Below, piece by piece: positions 9,073 to 18,217 of a stretch of 33,314 nt of DNA; the stretch's first letter is position 1, and every line of letters begins with the position of its first letter. The translations under genes were made by a program, and so were the position numbers. The stretch comes from Candidatus Rokuibacteriota bacterium (lineage in GTDB: Bacteria; Bacteroidota; Bacteroidia; Flavobacteriales; Flavobacteriaceae), in the NCBI GenBank assembly GCA_900299425.1, contig OMJU01000157.1:1-33314 (forward strand), read 5' to 3'. A model generated the notes under the pieces. That model was not told where the DNA came from. It saw only the letters and a list, made by a program, of their open reading frames with translations, and ran no database searches.

Positions 9073-10611
9073 TTAATCAATTAATGGGGGTTGTGTCATG
9101 GCAATGGGTTTTTCGATACCCATCAATTTTAAAATGGTTGGGGCAATATCCCCCAAAACACCCGAGCGAATATATTTAATGCTCTTGTCTACTAAAATTA
9201 GCGGCACTGGATTAGTGGTGTGGGCTGTATTGGGACTGCCATCGGGATTAAGCATGGTCTCGCTATTGCCGTGGTCGGCGATGATCAAAGTGCTGTATCC
9301 ATGGTCAAGAGCCAGAGGTACAATTTGCGCCACACATTGGTCCACGGTTTCACATGCTTTAATGGCCGCGTTTAAATCGCCGGTATGACCCACCATATCA
9401 GGATTAGCAAAATTCAAACAAATGAAATCTGCCGTCTCATGCTCAATTTCAGGCATAATTTTGTCCCGAATATCGAACGCACTCATTTCGGGTTTTAAAT
9501 CGTAGGTGGCGACTTTAGGAGAAGGGCAAAGAATGCGATGCTCGCCGTCAAAGGGCAATTCGCGTCCTCCATTAAAAAAGAAGGTAACATGAGGGTATTT
9601 CTCTGTTTCCGCAATACGGATCTGCTTTTTACCTGCTTTTGCTATGGTCTCTCCTAAGGTGTCATGCAGGTTATCTTTGTCATATACGACCTTCACCCCC
9701 TTAAAGGTGTCGTCATAATTAGTCAAAGTACAGTAATAAAGATCTAGCGGCTGCATATCCCACTGATCAAATGCCGACTGACTGAGGACTTGAGTCAATT
9801 CTCTACCGCGATCTGTTCTGAAGTTGAAAAAGATCACTACATCACCAGGTTTGATTAGATTGTTCGATGACTCCATATTTTCCGGTAGATCTGTCGAATT
9901 TTGAATGAGCATCGGTTCGATGAATTCATCGGTGATGCCTTTTGCGTAGGACTCTTTCAGTGCTGCTACAGGATCTATAGTTGTCTTGCCGATGCCACGA
10001 ACCAAAAGGTCGTATGCTTTTTTTACACGCTCCCATCGTTGATCGCGATCCATAGCGTAATAACGCCCTATGAGACTTGCTAATTTTGCCCCTGTTGCTG
10101 CCAGGGTAGGTTGTAATGATTCAAGATAAGTCGGTGCGCTTTTTGGGTCCACGTCGCGTCCATCTGTAAAGCCATGAACAAAAACATTTGATACCTCGGC
10201 CAAGGATGCGGCCTTGATTAAGGCTTTGAGATGATCGATGTGGGCATGAACACCACCATCTGAGAGCAGTCCCAAGAAATGGACACTTTTGTTGTTTTCT
10301 TTGGCATAGTCAAAGGCCCTGATAAGCTCCGGCTCCTGACTTATAGTTTCTTGTGCTACCGCTCTATTGATTTTTGCTAGATCTTGATAAACAATGCGTC
10401 CTGCTCCCAAGTTCATATGACCCACTTCACTATTGCCCATTTGCCCTTCAGGAAGGCCGACATTGGGTCCGTGTGTGAGCAATTGTGCATTGGGATATTG
10501 ATGCGGCAAGGCATCCATAAACGGGGTATTTGCTTGAGCGACTGCAGAGACTACAGGATTTTGGGTCATTCCCCAACCATCTAAAATCATCAAGAGTACC
10601 TTTTGGGACAT
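9073..10611 (-). CDS. gpmI: 2,3-bisphosphoglycerate-independent phosphoglycerate mutase
   Basis: 512 aa; LMILDGWG, GNSEVGHMNLGAGR, FVHGFTDGRDVDP, IADHGNSE motifs. Confidence 0.97.
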   Translation of the reverse strand: MSQKVLLMILDGWGMTQNPVVSAVAQANTPFMDALPHQYPNAQLLTHGPNVGLPEGQMGNSEVGHMNLGAGRIVYQDLAKINRAVAQETISQEPELIRAFDYAKENNKSVHFLGLLSDGGVHAHIDHLKALIKAASLAEVSNVFVHGFTDGRDVDPKSAPTYLESLQPTLAATGAKLASLIGRYYAMDRDQRWERVKKAYDLLVRGIGKTTIDPVAALKESYAKGITDEFIEPMLIQNSTDLPENMESSNNLIKPGDVVIFFNFRTDRGRELTQVLSQSAFDQWDMQPLDLYYCTLTNYDDTFKGVKVVYDKDNLHDTLGETIAKAGKKQIRIAETEKYPHVTFFFNGGRELPFDGEHRILCPSPKVATYDLKPEMSAFDIRDKIMPEIEHETADFICLNFANPDMVGHTGDLNAAIKACETVDQCVAQIVPLALDHGYSTLIIADHGNSETMLNPDGSPNTAHTTNPVPLILVDKSIKYIRSGVLGDIAPTILKLMGIEKPIAMTQPPLID

Positions 10612-10629
10612 TGGCTAAGAATTAAAGTG

Positions 10630-10637
10630 CAAAGATA
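10630..10637 (-). promoter_or_regulatory. Bacteroidota-type -7 element (TATCTTTG) for gpmI
   Basis: CAAAGATA on + strand matches TAnnTTTG on minus, 18 nt upstream of gpmI ATG; a TTG lies 16 nt further upstream. Confidence 0.6.
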
Positions 10638-10652
10638 AGCATTCAGCGGCGT

Positions 10653-11399
10653 TCAATCTAACAGTATGGGGTTGATATCCATGATATGGTTTTTTCTGTA
10701 TTGTTCAAGAAAATTACCAGTAATTACCGAGGCGCCGAGCAAGTCCTCATCATTTAAAACCTCTGCTAAATCTAACTTTGCGAAAGCTTTTAGCATCGGA
10801 ATTGAAACAGGAGCATAACTGTAGTGCCAGGGCTCATGAGCGAAGCCTTTTCTGTCAGGGTGGTTGGTATAAACCTGATAAAAACCATAAGTTGCTGCAT
10901 GTGCATCAAGCCACTCCCTAAGTTTACAAAACGCACCATTACCATAGAAATGCCGCGCTTCTAAAACGGATTCAGGGGCCTTTACTGCCCCATCGATTAA
11001 ATCTAAATCAGTGCCCCAGTGGTGGCGGGAAGTACCGGGAATTGTGGAATACTCAATGATGCGATTAACGGCATCTAGCGGTGTAGCACCTTCGGCGGTG
11101 AATTTTTTGTATTTGCGCTCAAAAATTTCTTTTTGACGGTCAAAACTGCGAAATGCAGAAACCACTTCTATCATGATGCCCTCTTTTTTGGCTGACACTT
11201 GCATTAAGTTTAAGGCAACCGAAGTATCTCGTTGCATGGTGGTTAAATAACTATCCCCAACTAAATCTTTGGGTGATTTTCCAATGAGCTGGTCTCGACT
11301 ATAGTCTTGATCTAAGACAACTTTAGCACCGAGCTCTGAGGGTAACAGCATTCCTGTGGTCCCTATTGCCGCTAATTTCAAAAAAGTTTGTCTTTTCAT
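10653..11399 (-). CDS. M15 family metallopeptidase (D-Ala-D-Ala carboxypeptidase-like)
   Basis: SRHHWGTDLDLI (SxHxxGxxxD) and EPWHYSY zinc-site motifs; N-terminal signal MKRQTFLKLAAIGTTGML. Confidence 0.9.
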   Translation of the reverse strand: MKRQTFLKLAAIGTTGMLLPSELGAKVVLDQDYSRDQLIGKSPKDLVGDSYLTTMQRDTSVALNLMQVSAKKEGIMIEVVSAFRSFDRQKEIFERKYKKFTAEGATPLDAVNRIIEYSTIPGTSRHHWGTDLDLIDGAVKAPESVLEARHFYGNGAFCKLREWLDAHAATYGFYQVYTNHPDRKGFAHEPWHYSYAPVSIPMLKAFAKLDLAEVLNDEDLLGASVITGNFLEQYRKNHIMDINPILLD

Positions 11400-11420
11400 A
11401 ATGTTTTAAGCAATAGTTAG

Positions 11421-12122
11421 TTAGAGGTCCAAAATTGAGTCTGAATCGACCTCAAAGCGTGTTTCATCCGGCTTGAAAACCACTGCCGGGTGTTGTCCTC
11501 TGACATAAATTTCAGAGTCGCTAACCCTAAGCCAGGTCCCTTCGGGAAGACCGACAACGGTTATTTTTTGCTGACACTGAAACTCTCTAATTCGCGTCTC
11601 ACGTGTCTCTCCCATATGGGTACTGTTTTTATCAGGCTCAATATAATGCGCGTTAAGGTTAAAGGGCACCCTGCCCAAGGTCATAAGTGAACTTGGGTGA
11701 ACGATAGGCATATCATTAGTGGTGTGCATCCCCAGTCCACATATATTCGAACCTGCACTTGTGCCGAGATAAGGGACGCCTCGATCCAAGGCAAGATTTA
11801 ATGAATCCATGAGCTTTAAATCATAAAGCCTTTTAACCAGTAAAAAAGTATTGCCTCCACCGGTAAAAATGCCCTGAGCATGGTCTAAAGCGGCCCTAGG
11901 GTCTGAGACTTCGTCCAGCCCGATTACATCGATATTGATTTGCGCAAAAGCCTTGCGCACTTTTAAAGTATACTCGTTTTCACTGCAGCCCCCTGGTCTG
12001 GCGTAGGGCACGAATAGGATGCACTGAACCCCGTGAAAAAAAGTTTTTAGTTCAGGTAGCAGATATGATAAATAGGGTTGACCAAAAAGTGTTGAAGTAC
12101 TGGCCAGTAAAAGCTTATTCAT
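11421..12122 (-). CDS. pepE: Dipeptidase E (peptidase S51)
   Basis: GTSAGSNI nucleophile motif, FTGGGNTFLLVKRL, NAHYIEPD. Confidence 0.92.
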   Translation of the reverse strand: MNKLLLASTSTLFGQPYLSYLLPELKTFFHGVQCILFVPYARPGGCSENEYTLKVRKAFAQINIDVIGLDEVSDPRAALDHAQGIFTGGGNTFLLVKRLYDLKLMDSLNLALDRGVPYLGTSAGSNICGLGMHTTNDMPIVHPSSLMTLGRVPFNLNAHYIEPDKNSTHMGETRETRIREFQCQQKITVVGLPEGTWLRVSDSEIYVRGQHPAVVFKPDETRFEVDSDSILDL

Positions 12123-12294
12123 GGATTATTAATTTTTTGAAACCAGATTACCATAGCAGTACACTGAAGGTGGTTATCGGCACTGCAAATAGCAGATCAT
12201 TGTTTCATGGTTGTTAAAGTTAAACTTAATAAAGTAATGCAGCGCCCAAGAATTGTACTTAATTCCTTAGGTTTGTGTTGTTGCCAAAAATTCT

Positions 12295-12831
12295 ATGTTC
12301 CAAAAGTTAAATCTTTTATTCTTAAGCACGGGCTTGATCCTTTCGAGCTTAACTGATTTTGGCCAGTCGCGGGTAAATCTAATTGAGGCCCATAAATTTT
12401 ACGTCAGCACGGCCAATATTGAATACAATTCCACTTCAGGTAATTTAGAAATCATCCAACGCATATTTATTGATGATTTAGAAGCAGTCTTACGCGCGCG
12501 CTACGGCGATGAAATAAAACTCGCCGCTTTGAATGAACCCACCCAAAACGCTACGCTTATTAAAAAATACATACTGAATCAATGGCAGATAAAAAACAAT
12601 AACAAGGACTTAGAATTGAAATACTTGGGACACAAGTACGACATTGATCAAGTGAAAATTTACATTGAGGTTCCGCTGACCCAAGCCCCAGAAATTCTTT
12701 TTTTTGAAAATAAAACACTCTTTGACTTGACTTCGGACCAACAAAATATCATTCATGTCAAAGTAGAGGATCAGCGCAAGAGTTTATTGCTCTTTTCTCA
12801 GAATCCTAATGGAGTGTTAAACTTTAAATGA
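12295..12831 (+). CDS. DUF6702-like secreted protein
   Basis: Signal peptide, HKFYVSTANIEYNSTSGNLEIIQRIFIDDLE. Confidence 0.75.
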   Translation: MFQKLNLLFLSTGLILSSLTDFGQSRVNLIEAHKFYVSTANIEYNSTSGNLEIIQRIFIDDLEAVLRARYGDEIKLAALNEPTQNATLIKKYILNQWQIKNNNKDLELKYLGHKYDIDQVKIYIEVPLTQAPEILFFENKTLFDLTSDQQNIIHVKVEDQRKSLLLFSQNPNGVLNFK

Positions 12832-12887
12832 GTATTTTCACAACCCACAGAAAAAGGTAAATTTAACGCAGATTTAAACTAAAACTT

Positions 12888-15200
12888 ATGCATGCTAAAT
12901 TCGGATTCATTGCCGCGTTTTTCCTTTCAATGACCATTGTACTGGGTACTCATGCGCAGGAGCAGGAAGCAAAACCAGAGCGTAAGCCTGGTCATTACAA
13001 CAACAACAGGTTCAAACAGCTCTATGAAGAGTTTTCGACCCCTAATCAATATCGCTCAGCAAATGGCGCTCCTGGTCCCGCTTACTATCAGCAACAGGCC
13101 GATTACAAAATGTCCATTACGCTCAATGATGCGCTGTCTCAGATTTATGGCGAGGAAACCATTACCTATACCAATAATTCACCGGATCATCTGGAATATC
13201 TTTGGGTACAATTAGACCAAAACAAACGTGCACGAGACAGTAAAAGTCCATTGATTGAAGCTTCTGGGGCCTTTCCTGCAAAGATGGCCAGTAGTTTTGT
13301 CAGTGAATACATGGGCGAAGGTTTTGACGGTGGATTCAAAATAGATTGGGTACGCGATGAAAAAGGCAAGCCACTGCCGCATACTGTAAACCGTACTATG
13401 ATGCGCGTGGAAATGCCACAGGCCCTAAAGCCGGGTGATAAGTTTGTCTTCTCAATTAAGTGGTGGTATAACATTCCTGAACATACTGTAGATCGTGCTC
13501 GTAGCGGATACGAGACGTTCGAAGACGGAAACAAGGGTTATGTTATTGCCCAGTTCTACCCGCGAATGGCGGTTTATTCCGATGTTGAGGGTTGGCAAAA
13601 CAGTCAGTTTTGGGGTAGAGATGAGTTCGCACTCCCATTTGGGAATTTTGAGGTTGCCATCACGGTTCCTTCAGACCACGTACTGGATGCCACCGGTGAA
13701 CTAGTAAACCGCAAAGAAGTGTTTTCTAAAGAAATGTTGGGCCGATTTGAATTGGCCAAAAAGAGTTATGACAAACCTGTAATGATTGTCACTCAAGATG
13801 AAGCAGAGCGCGCCTCTAAGGGGTTTGCCACTGGCAGTAAGACCTGGAAGTTCGATGCTAAGATGGTACGCGATTTTGGATTTGCTACTTCTCGTCGCTA
13901 CATATGGGATATGATGGCCGTACGTATTGGCGATCGCGATGTTATGGCTGTATCTGTTTATCCACCAGAAGGCAACCCGCTTTGGGAGGATTGGTCCACA
14001 CGGGTGGTAGCCAGTACCTTAAAGTCTTATTCGCGCATGACTTTTGACTATCCATACCACAAGGCAATTTCTGTTCATGCTAAAAATCAGGGTATGGAAT
14101 ACCCAATGATTTGTTGGAATTATGGGCGTCCTGAAAAAGATGGGACCTATAGTGATCGTGTAAAGTACGGCATGTTCGGGGTGATTATTCACGAAGTAGG
14201 CCATAACTTTTTCCCCATGATTGTAAACAGTGATGAGCGTCAATGGACGTGGATGGACGAAGGCATCAATACTTTTGTGCAATACGTTGCCGAACAAGAT
14301 TTTGGTGCGGCATATCCTGAGGCGATTGCACCCAATGAAACTTATCCCTCACGACGAGGACCAGCAAAATCTATAGTCAGTTATATGGCTGGTGATCAGG
14401 ACCAGCTGGCCCCAATCATGACCAAAGGATTAAACACCTTTAATTTTGGAGCTAATGGATATTCAAAACCGGCTACAGGATTAAATATATTGCGTAAAAC
14501 CATAATGGGGGAGGATTTATTCGACTATGCCTTCAGAACTTATGCCCAAAGATGGATGTTCAAACACCCAAACCCAGAAGACTTTTTCCGCAGTATGGAA
14601 GACGCCTCAGCTATTGATTTAGATTGGTTCTGGCGCTCCTGGTTCTACACCACCGACTATACCGATATTGGTGTGGCTGAGGTCAAAAAATATTATGTAA
14701 CTTCTAAAATGAATTCTGCGATTCGCGAAATGATGCAAGCGCGTGGCATGAGCGAAAGTGATTTGCCGCCACTAGTTTATTTAGTAGAGGAGGGTAGTGA
14801 AGATTTTGAGGAGGATATGCGCACTCAGACTTTAAATGACGTGGTAACCCTGCAAGAGTTCATTATGGATCGTATGACTCCAGAAGAGCGCTCTAAGCTA
14901 AAAATGCCAAAGTACTTCTATGAAGTGACTTTCGAAAAGCCAGGAGGTATTCCTATGCCGATAATTGCTGAATACACTTATGCAGATGGAACCAAAGAAC
15001 GTATTACATACCCGGCACAGATTTGGCGCCTAAACGATGCCTCTGTAGGTAAAATTATCGCCTCAGAAAAGGAAATCGTAAAAATTGAGGTAGATCCGGA
15101 TGAGGAGACCGCCGACATTGACACTTCAAATAATGCATGGCCAGCTCAAAAGACGGTAGGGGAGTTCCAGACTTTTAAAAGCAATATTAAAGGTCAGTAA
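12888..15200 (+). CDS. M1 family zinc metallopeptidase
   Basis: HEVGHNFFPMIVNSDERQWTWMDEG (HExxH-18-E), upstream GMEYPM; signal peptide. Confidence 0.94.
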   Translation: MHAKFGFIAAFFLSMTIVLGTHAQEQEAKPERKPGHYNNNRFKQLYEEFSTPNQYRSANGAPGPAYYQQQADYKMSITLNDALSQIYGEETITYTNNSPDHLEYLWVQLDQNKRARDSKSPLIEASGAFPAKMASSFVSEYMGEGFDGGFKIDWVRDEKGKPLPHTVNRTMMRVEMPQALKPGDKFVFSIKWWYNIPEHTVDRARSGYETFEDGNKGYVIAQFYPRMAVYSDVEGWQNSQFWGRDEFALPFGNFEVAITVPSDHVLDATGELVNRKEVFSKEMLGRFELAKKSYDKPVMIVTQDEAERASKGFATGSKTWKFDAKMVRDFGFATSRRYIWDMMAVRIGDRDVMAVSVYPPEGNPLWEDWSTRVVASTLKSYSRMTFDYPYHKAISVHAKNQGMEYPMICWNYGRPEKDGTYSDRVKYGMFGVIIHEVGHNFFPMIVNSDERQWTWMDEGINTFVQYVAEQDFGAAYPEAIAPNETYPSRRGPAKSIVSYMAGDQDQLAPIMTKGLNTFNFGANGYSKPATGLNILRKTIMGEDLFDYAFRTYAQRWMFKHPNPEDFFRSMEDASAIDLDWFWRSWFYTTDYTDIGVAEVKKYYVTSKMNSAIREMMQARGMSESDLPPLVYLVEEGSEDFEEDMRTQTLNDVVTLQEFIMDRMTPEERSKLKMPKYFYEVTFEKPGGIPMPIIAEYTYADGTKERITYPAQIWRLNDASVGKIIASEKEIVKIEVDPDEETADIDTSNNAWPAQKTVGEFQTFKSNIKGQ

Positions 15201-15253
15201 ACCTAAGATTATAGGATATATAACACACCATAAAAAACTGAGTTAAAGTTTTC

Positions 15254-15281
15254 AATGCTCCGATGAATTCATCGGAGCATT
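15254..15281. terminator. 28-bp perfect palindrome, probable terminator of the M1 peptidase gene
   Basis: AATGCTCCGATGAATTCATCGGAGCATT equals its own reverse complement; followed by TTGTTT. Confidence 0.6.
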
Positions 15282-15305
15282 TGTTTAAGGTCCTATGAAC
15301 TTTAA

Positions 15306-15313
15306 TATCTTTG
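15306..15313 (+). promoter_or_regulatory. Bacteroidota-type -7 element (TATCTTTG) for tatA
   Basis: TATCTTTG ends 5 nt before tatA ATG (15318); TTG about 22 nt upstream. Confidence 0.65.
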
Positions 15314-15317
15314 CAAC

Positions 15318-15590
15318 ATGATATTCCCAGTGCTTTTTATCAGCGGTGCTGAAATAGCTTTCATCGTCTTTATCGTCCTGATGGTTTTTGGGGCAGATAA
15401 GGTCCCTGAAATGGCGCGTGGCTTGGGTAAAACCATGAAGCAAATTCGCCATGCGACTGATGATATTAAAAAAGAAATTACCAAAAGTGCGGACAAACAG
15501 GGTATCGACGTTAAGGACTTCAAAAAGAGCATCGATCAGGTCAAAGAAGATGTAGACCAAATAACCGGGCCAATCAAACGTCAGTTTTAA
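15318..15590 (+). CDS. tatA: Twin-arginine translocase subunit TatA
   Basis: Short N-terminal TM, FGADKVPEMARGLGKTMKQIR amphipathic helix. Confidence 0.92.
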   Translation: MIFPVLFISGAEIAFIVFIVLMVFGADKVPEMARGLGKTMKQIRHATDDIKKEITKSADKQGIDVKDFKKSIDQVKEDVDQITGPIKRQF

Positions 15591-16232
15591 TTATTTTTTT
15601 CGCGCCAAAGAAAGCCCATCACGAATGGGTAAAAGCACAGTCTGATAATCAGGGTGTGTTTTGAGTTCTTTGTTGAATTCCTGTAAGACTTGGGTATCTA
15701 GATCCTCTGCTTTAGCTTCTTGAGTTACTTTTCCACTCCATAGTACATTGTCGCTGATCAACAATCCACCGGAACGCAACTTAGGGGTAACTAGGTTTAA
15801 ATAGTTGAGGTAGTTTGACTTATCAGCGTCGATAAATACCAAATCAAATTTTTCGTCAATTTGGGGTAAAATTTCGGTTGCGTCCCCTAGATGGGCAATG
15901 ATTTGATGGGTTTTACCCGAGAGATCAAAATATTTTTGTTGCAGGCTGCGAAGCTCTGCATTGCGATCAATGGTATGCAATACGCCATCCGCTGTGAGCC
16001 CCTCTGCTAGACACAAGGCGGAATAGCCCGTATAGGTCCCAATTTCGAGTATGGCTTTGGGTCTTTTGAGTTGCGCAATTAAACTCAACAATCGTCCTTG
16101 GAGCGGACCACTGAGCATGCGGGGGGCCAGCACGGTTTGCCAAGTTTCAAGATTTAGATCTTTTAAGAGTTGAGGTTCATCTTGTGTATGCTCCTGAGCA
16201 TACTGCTCTATATCTTGGGGTAAAAAATCCAT
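15591..16232 (-). CDS. Class I SAM-dependent O-methyltransferase (CCoAOMT-like)
   Basis: AILEIGTYTGYSALCLAEGL, FDLVFIDADKSNYLNYL, SDNVLWSGKV. Confidence 0.92.
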   Translation of the reverse strand: MDFLPQDIEQYAQEHTQDEPQLLKDLNLETWQTVLAPRMLSGPLQGRLLSLIAQLKRPKAILEIGTYTGYSALCLAEGLTADGVLHTIDRNAELRSLQQKYFDLSGKTHQIIAHLGDATEILPQIDEKFDLVFIDADKSNYLNYLNLVTPKLRSGGLLISDNVLWSGKVTQEAKAEDLDTQVLQEFNKELKTHPDYQTVLLPIRDGLSLARKK

Positions 16233-17314
16233 TACGCCAATATTTTATTTATCAGCTCTGATTTTGCCTTTTGATCGTCTCCAAAGAGCCATTGTAATAC
16301 ATTGTCTTCCCAAATTGCATCACATTCTTGCTCATTTAAAAGGCCTTGTTTTTGGGCCAAATCAAGAATTTTACCCGGATAGGAAGATTGTGCGGCACAT
16401 TCCATTTCACCCAGAGGGTAGGGGTCGTCTAGGCCCATGAGCACCTGCTTACTGCCTTGATTTTTTATCAAAAGTTCCAAAGAGCCTGTGTCGTGGACTA
16501 AAGTGTCAAAAAATATGTTCTTGTGCCCTACACTTTTGCGTGGGTGGATTTTGCCTTCAAAGAGGTCTGGACGGCCATCAAAGCCCTGTATTCTGCGCCC
16601 TAGATTTATTTGGGCCAATTGACCACCATGAGCAAAACAGGTACGCATTCCAGGAAATTTGTCAGCATAACCATTTAGCGTATAAAAGTGGTAGGCATCG
16701 GCACATTGTGCAAGCATCCAAATCAAGTGAAATCTCCATGCAGTATTTTGGAGTTTGATGAATTTTTCACCGTCATAAGGATGAATTTCCACCGCCAAAT
16801 TATACGATGAAGCCAATTCAAAAATTGGCTCATTTTCAGCATCAAAAATACTGCGCCAAGTCCCAATAGTATCCATATAATGCGTGGGTAGACAGAGTAA
16901 TTTAAGGCCCATCTCTTCGACACAGCGTTCAATCTCCCACAATGCGCCACGCACAAAGCCCGGGTGCACCACAAAACCACAAGAGAATTTATCGCTGTGA
17001 TCATGCTGTATACGGGCATTAAAATCATTTTGAAAACGCAGTGCTTGTTTCATTTCCTCTAAACGCAAACCATTGCCATATAGCTGGGATAAATTCAATA
17101 CAACGGCGTGATCAATCTTATAGCGCTCCATCCACTGTAATTTCTCATCCAGAAAAAAACTCGAATCGGTCACAGGACGACTCCATTCCTTTTGCAGCAT
17201 AAATTTTCTATCCTTATCTACCCAGAAAATTCCTTTGTCTTTCATAAAGGCGGGAATCTCCTCTGGATAAGGAAGTAAATGAGAGTGGCCATTGATGCGC
17301 AATTTTCTTTTCAT
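16232..17314 (-). CDS. Amidohydrolase, probable 2-amino-3-carboxymuconate-6-semialdehyde decarboxylase (ACMSD)
   Basis: HSH metal motif, VEIHPYDGE, CFAHGGQLAQINLGRR, GLDDPYPLGE; kynurenine operon context. Confidence 0.87.
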   Translation of the reverse strand: MKRKLRINGHSHLLPYPEEIPAFMKDKGIFWVDKDRKFMLQKEWSRPVTDSSFFLDEKLQWMERYKIDHAVVLNLSQLYGNGLRLEEMKQALRFQNDFNARIQHDHSDKFSCGFVVHPGFVRGALWEIERCVEEMGLKLLCLPTHYMDTIGTWRSIFDAENEPIFELASSYNLAVEIHPYDGEKFIKLQNTAWRFHLIWMLAQCADAYHFYTLNGYADKFPGMRTCFAHGGQLAQINLGRRIQGFDGRPDLFEGKIHPRKSVGHKNIFFDTLVHDTGSLELLIKNQGSKQVLMGLDDPYPLGEMECAAQSSYPGKILDLAQKQGLLNEQECDAIWEDNVLQWLFGDDQKAKSELINKILA

Positions 17315-17367
17315 GATAAAAACCGTTAGTCTGGGATATGCATGGGGTTTGTATTACCGTTTCTAAG

Positions 17368-18153
17368 TTACAAAGATTTTGTCCGCCCGCCATCGATGGG
17401 TAAATTGATTCCATTGATATAGCCAGCTGAGGGACTGCATAAAAAGGCAATGCCGTAAGCAATTTCCTGAGCCTCAGCAAAGCGACGAGCAGGTACCACT
17501 GAGGTCATAAAATCACGGGCTTGTTGGGGCGTTTTATTCATCCGCTTGGCTGCGCTATTGACAATGTCTTCTAAACGATCGGTGGCGGTAAATCCAGGAA
17601 GCACATTATTTACTGTAATTCCAAACGGACCCAATTCCACAGATAAGGTTTTACTCCAATTGGCTACAGCACCGCGTATGGTATTGCTTACCCCAAGGTT
17701 TTCGATGGGTTGTTTTACCGAGGTGGAGATTACATTGACAATTCGACCAAAATGAGCTTTTTTCATCCCCGGAACCACGGCTTGCACAAGGATTTGATTG
17801 CATAAAAGGTGCTGAGCAAAAGCCGCTGCATATTGGGCGGGGTCTGCCTCAAAGGCTGGGCCCGCTGCTGGGCCACCTGTGTTGTTGATCAAAATATGAA
17901 ATTGATGTTTTTGGGCTAATGCCGCGATAGCGGTTTCAAAGCCGGCAGTGTCACTGAAATCGACGGCCATTGAGTCGTGCTTTTCATCAAAGTCCCGTGG
18001 TAATTCCCGCAAGGTTTGCTCGAGTTTTTCTGGATTGCGGGCCAGAAGCACAATTTGTGCGCCAAGCTGGGCCAACTCTAGGGCGGTGGCTTTACCGATT
18101 CCCGCTGTACTGCCGCAAACCAATGCTGTTTTTCCGGTAAGATTTAATTCCAT
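17368..18153 (-). CDS. SDR-superfamily protein with non-canonical catalytic tetrad
   Basis: Rossmann CGSTAGIG, NNTGG, GITVNNVLPGF; ISTS...SNTIRGAVANWSKTL where YxxxK is expected. Confidence 0.9.
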   Translation of the reverse strand: MELNLTGKTALVCGSTAGIGKATALELAQLGAQIVLLARNPEKLEQTLRELPRDFDEKHDSMAVDFSDTAGFETAIAALAQKHQFHILINNTGGPAAGPAFEADPAQYAAAFAQHLLCNQILVQAVVPGMKKAHFGRIVNVISTSVKQPIENLGVSNTIRGAVANWSKTLSVELGPFGITVNNVLPGFTATDRLEDIVNSAAKRMNKTPQQARDFMTSVVPARRFAEAQEIAYGIAFLCSPSAGYINGINLPIDGGRTKSL

Positions 18154-18217
18154 TTTAAGTTGTTTCTAAGTTTGTTGCTGCAAACATGCCATTCTGGTTG
18201 TTCAATGCTTGCTGAAC

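Noticed and set aside
13187-13534. 115 aa minus-strand ORF inside the M1 peptidase
   Set aside because: Antisense shadow of a strong coding frame
14019-14297. 92 aa minus-strand ORF inside the M1 peptidase
   Set aside because: Antisense to the HExxH catalytic region; shadow ORF
15285-15560. Two minus-strand ORFs antisense to tatA
   Set aside because: Complement of the tatA coding sequence; hydrophobic runs reflect the antisense of Lys/Asp-rich codons
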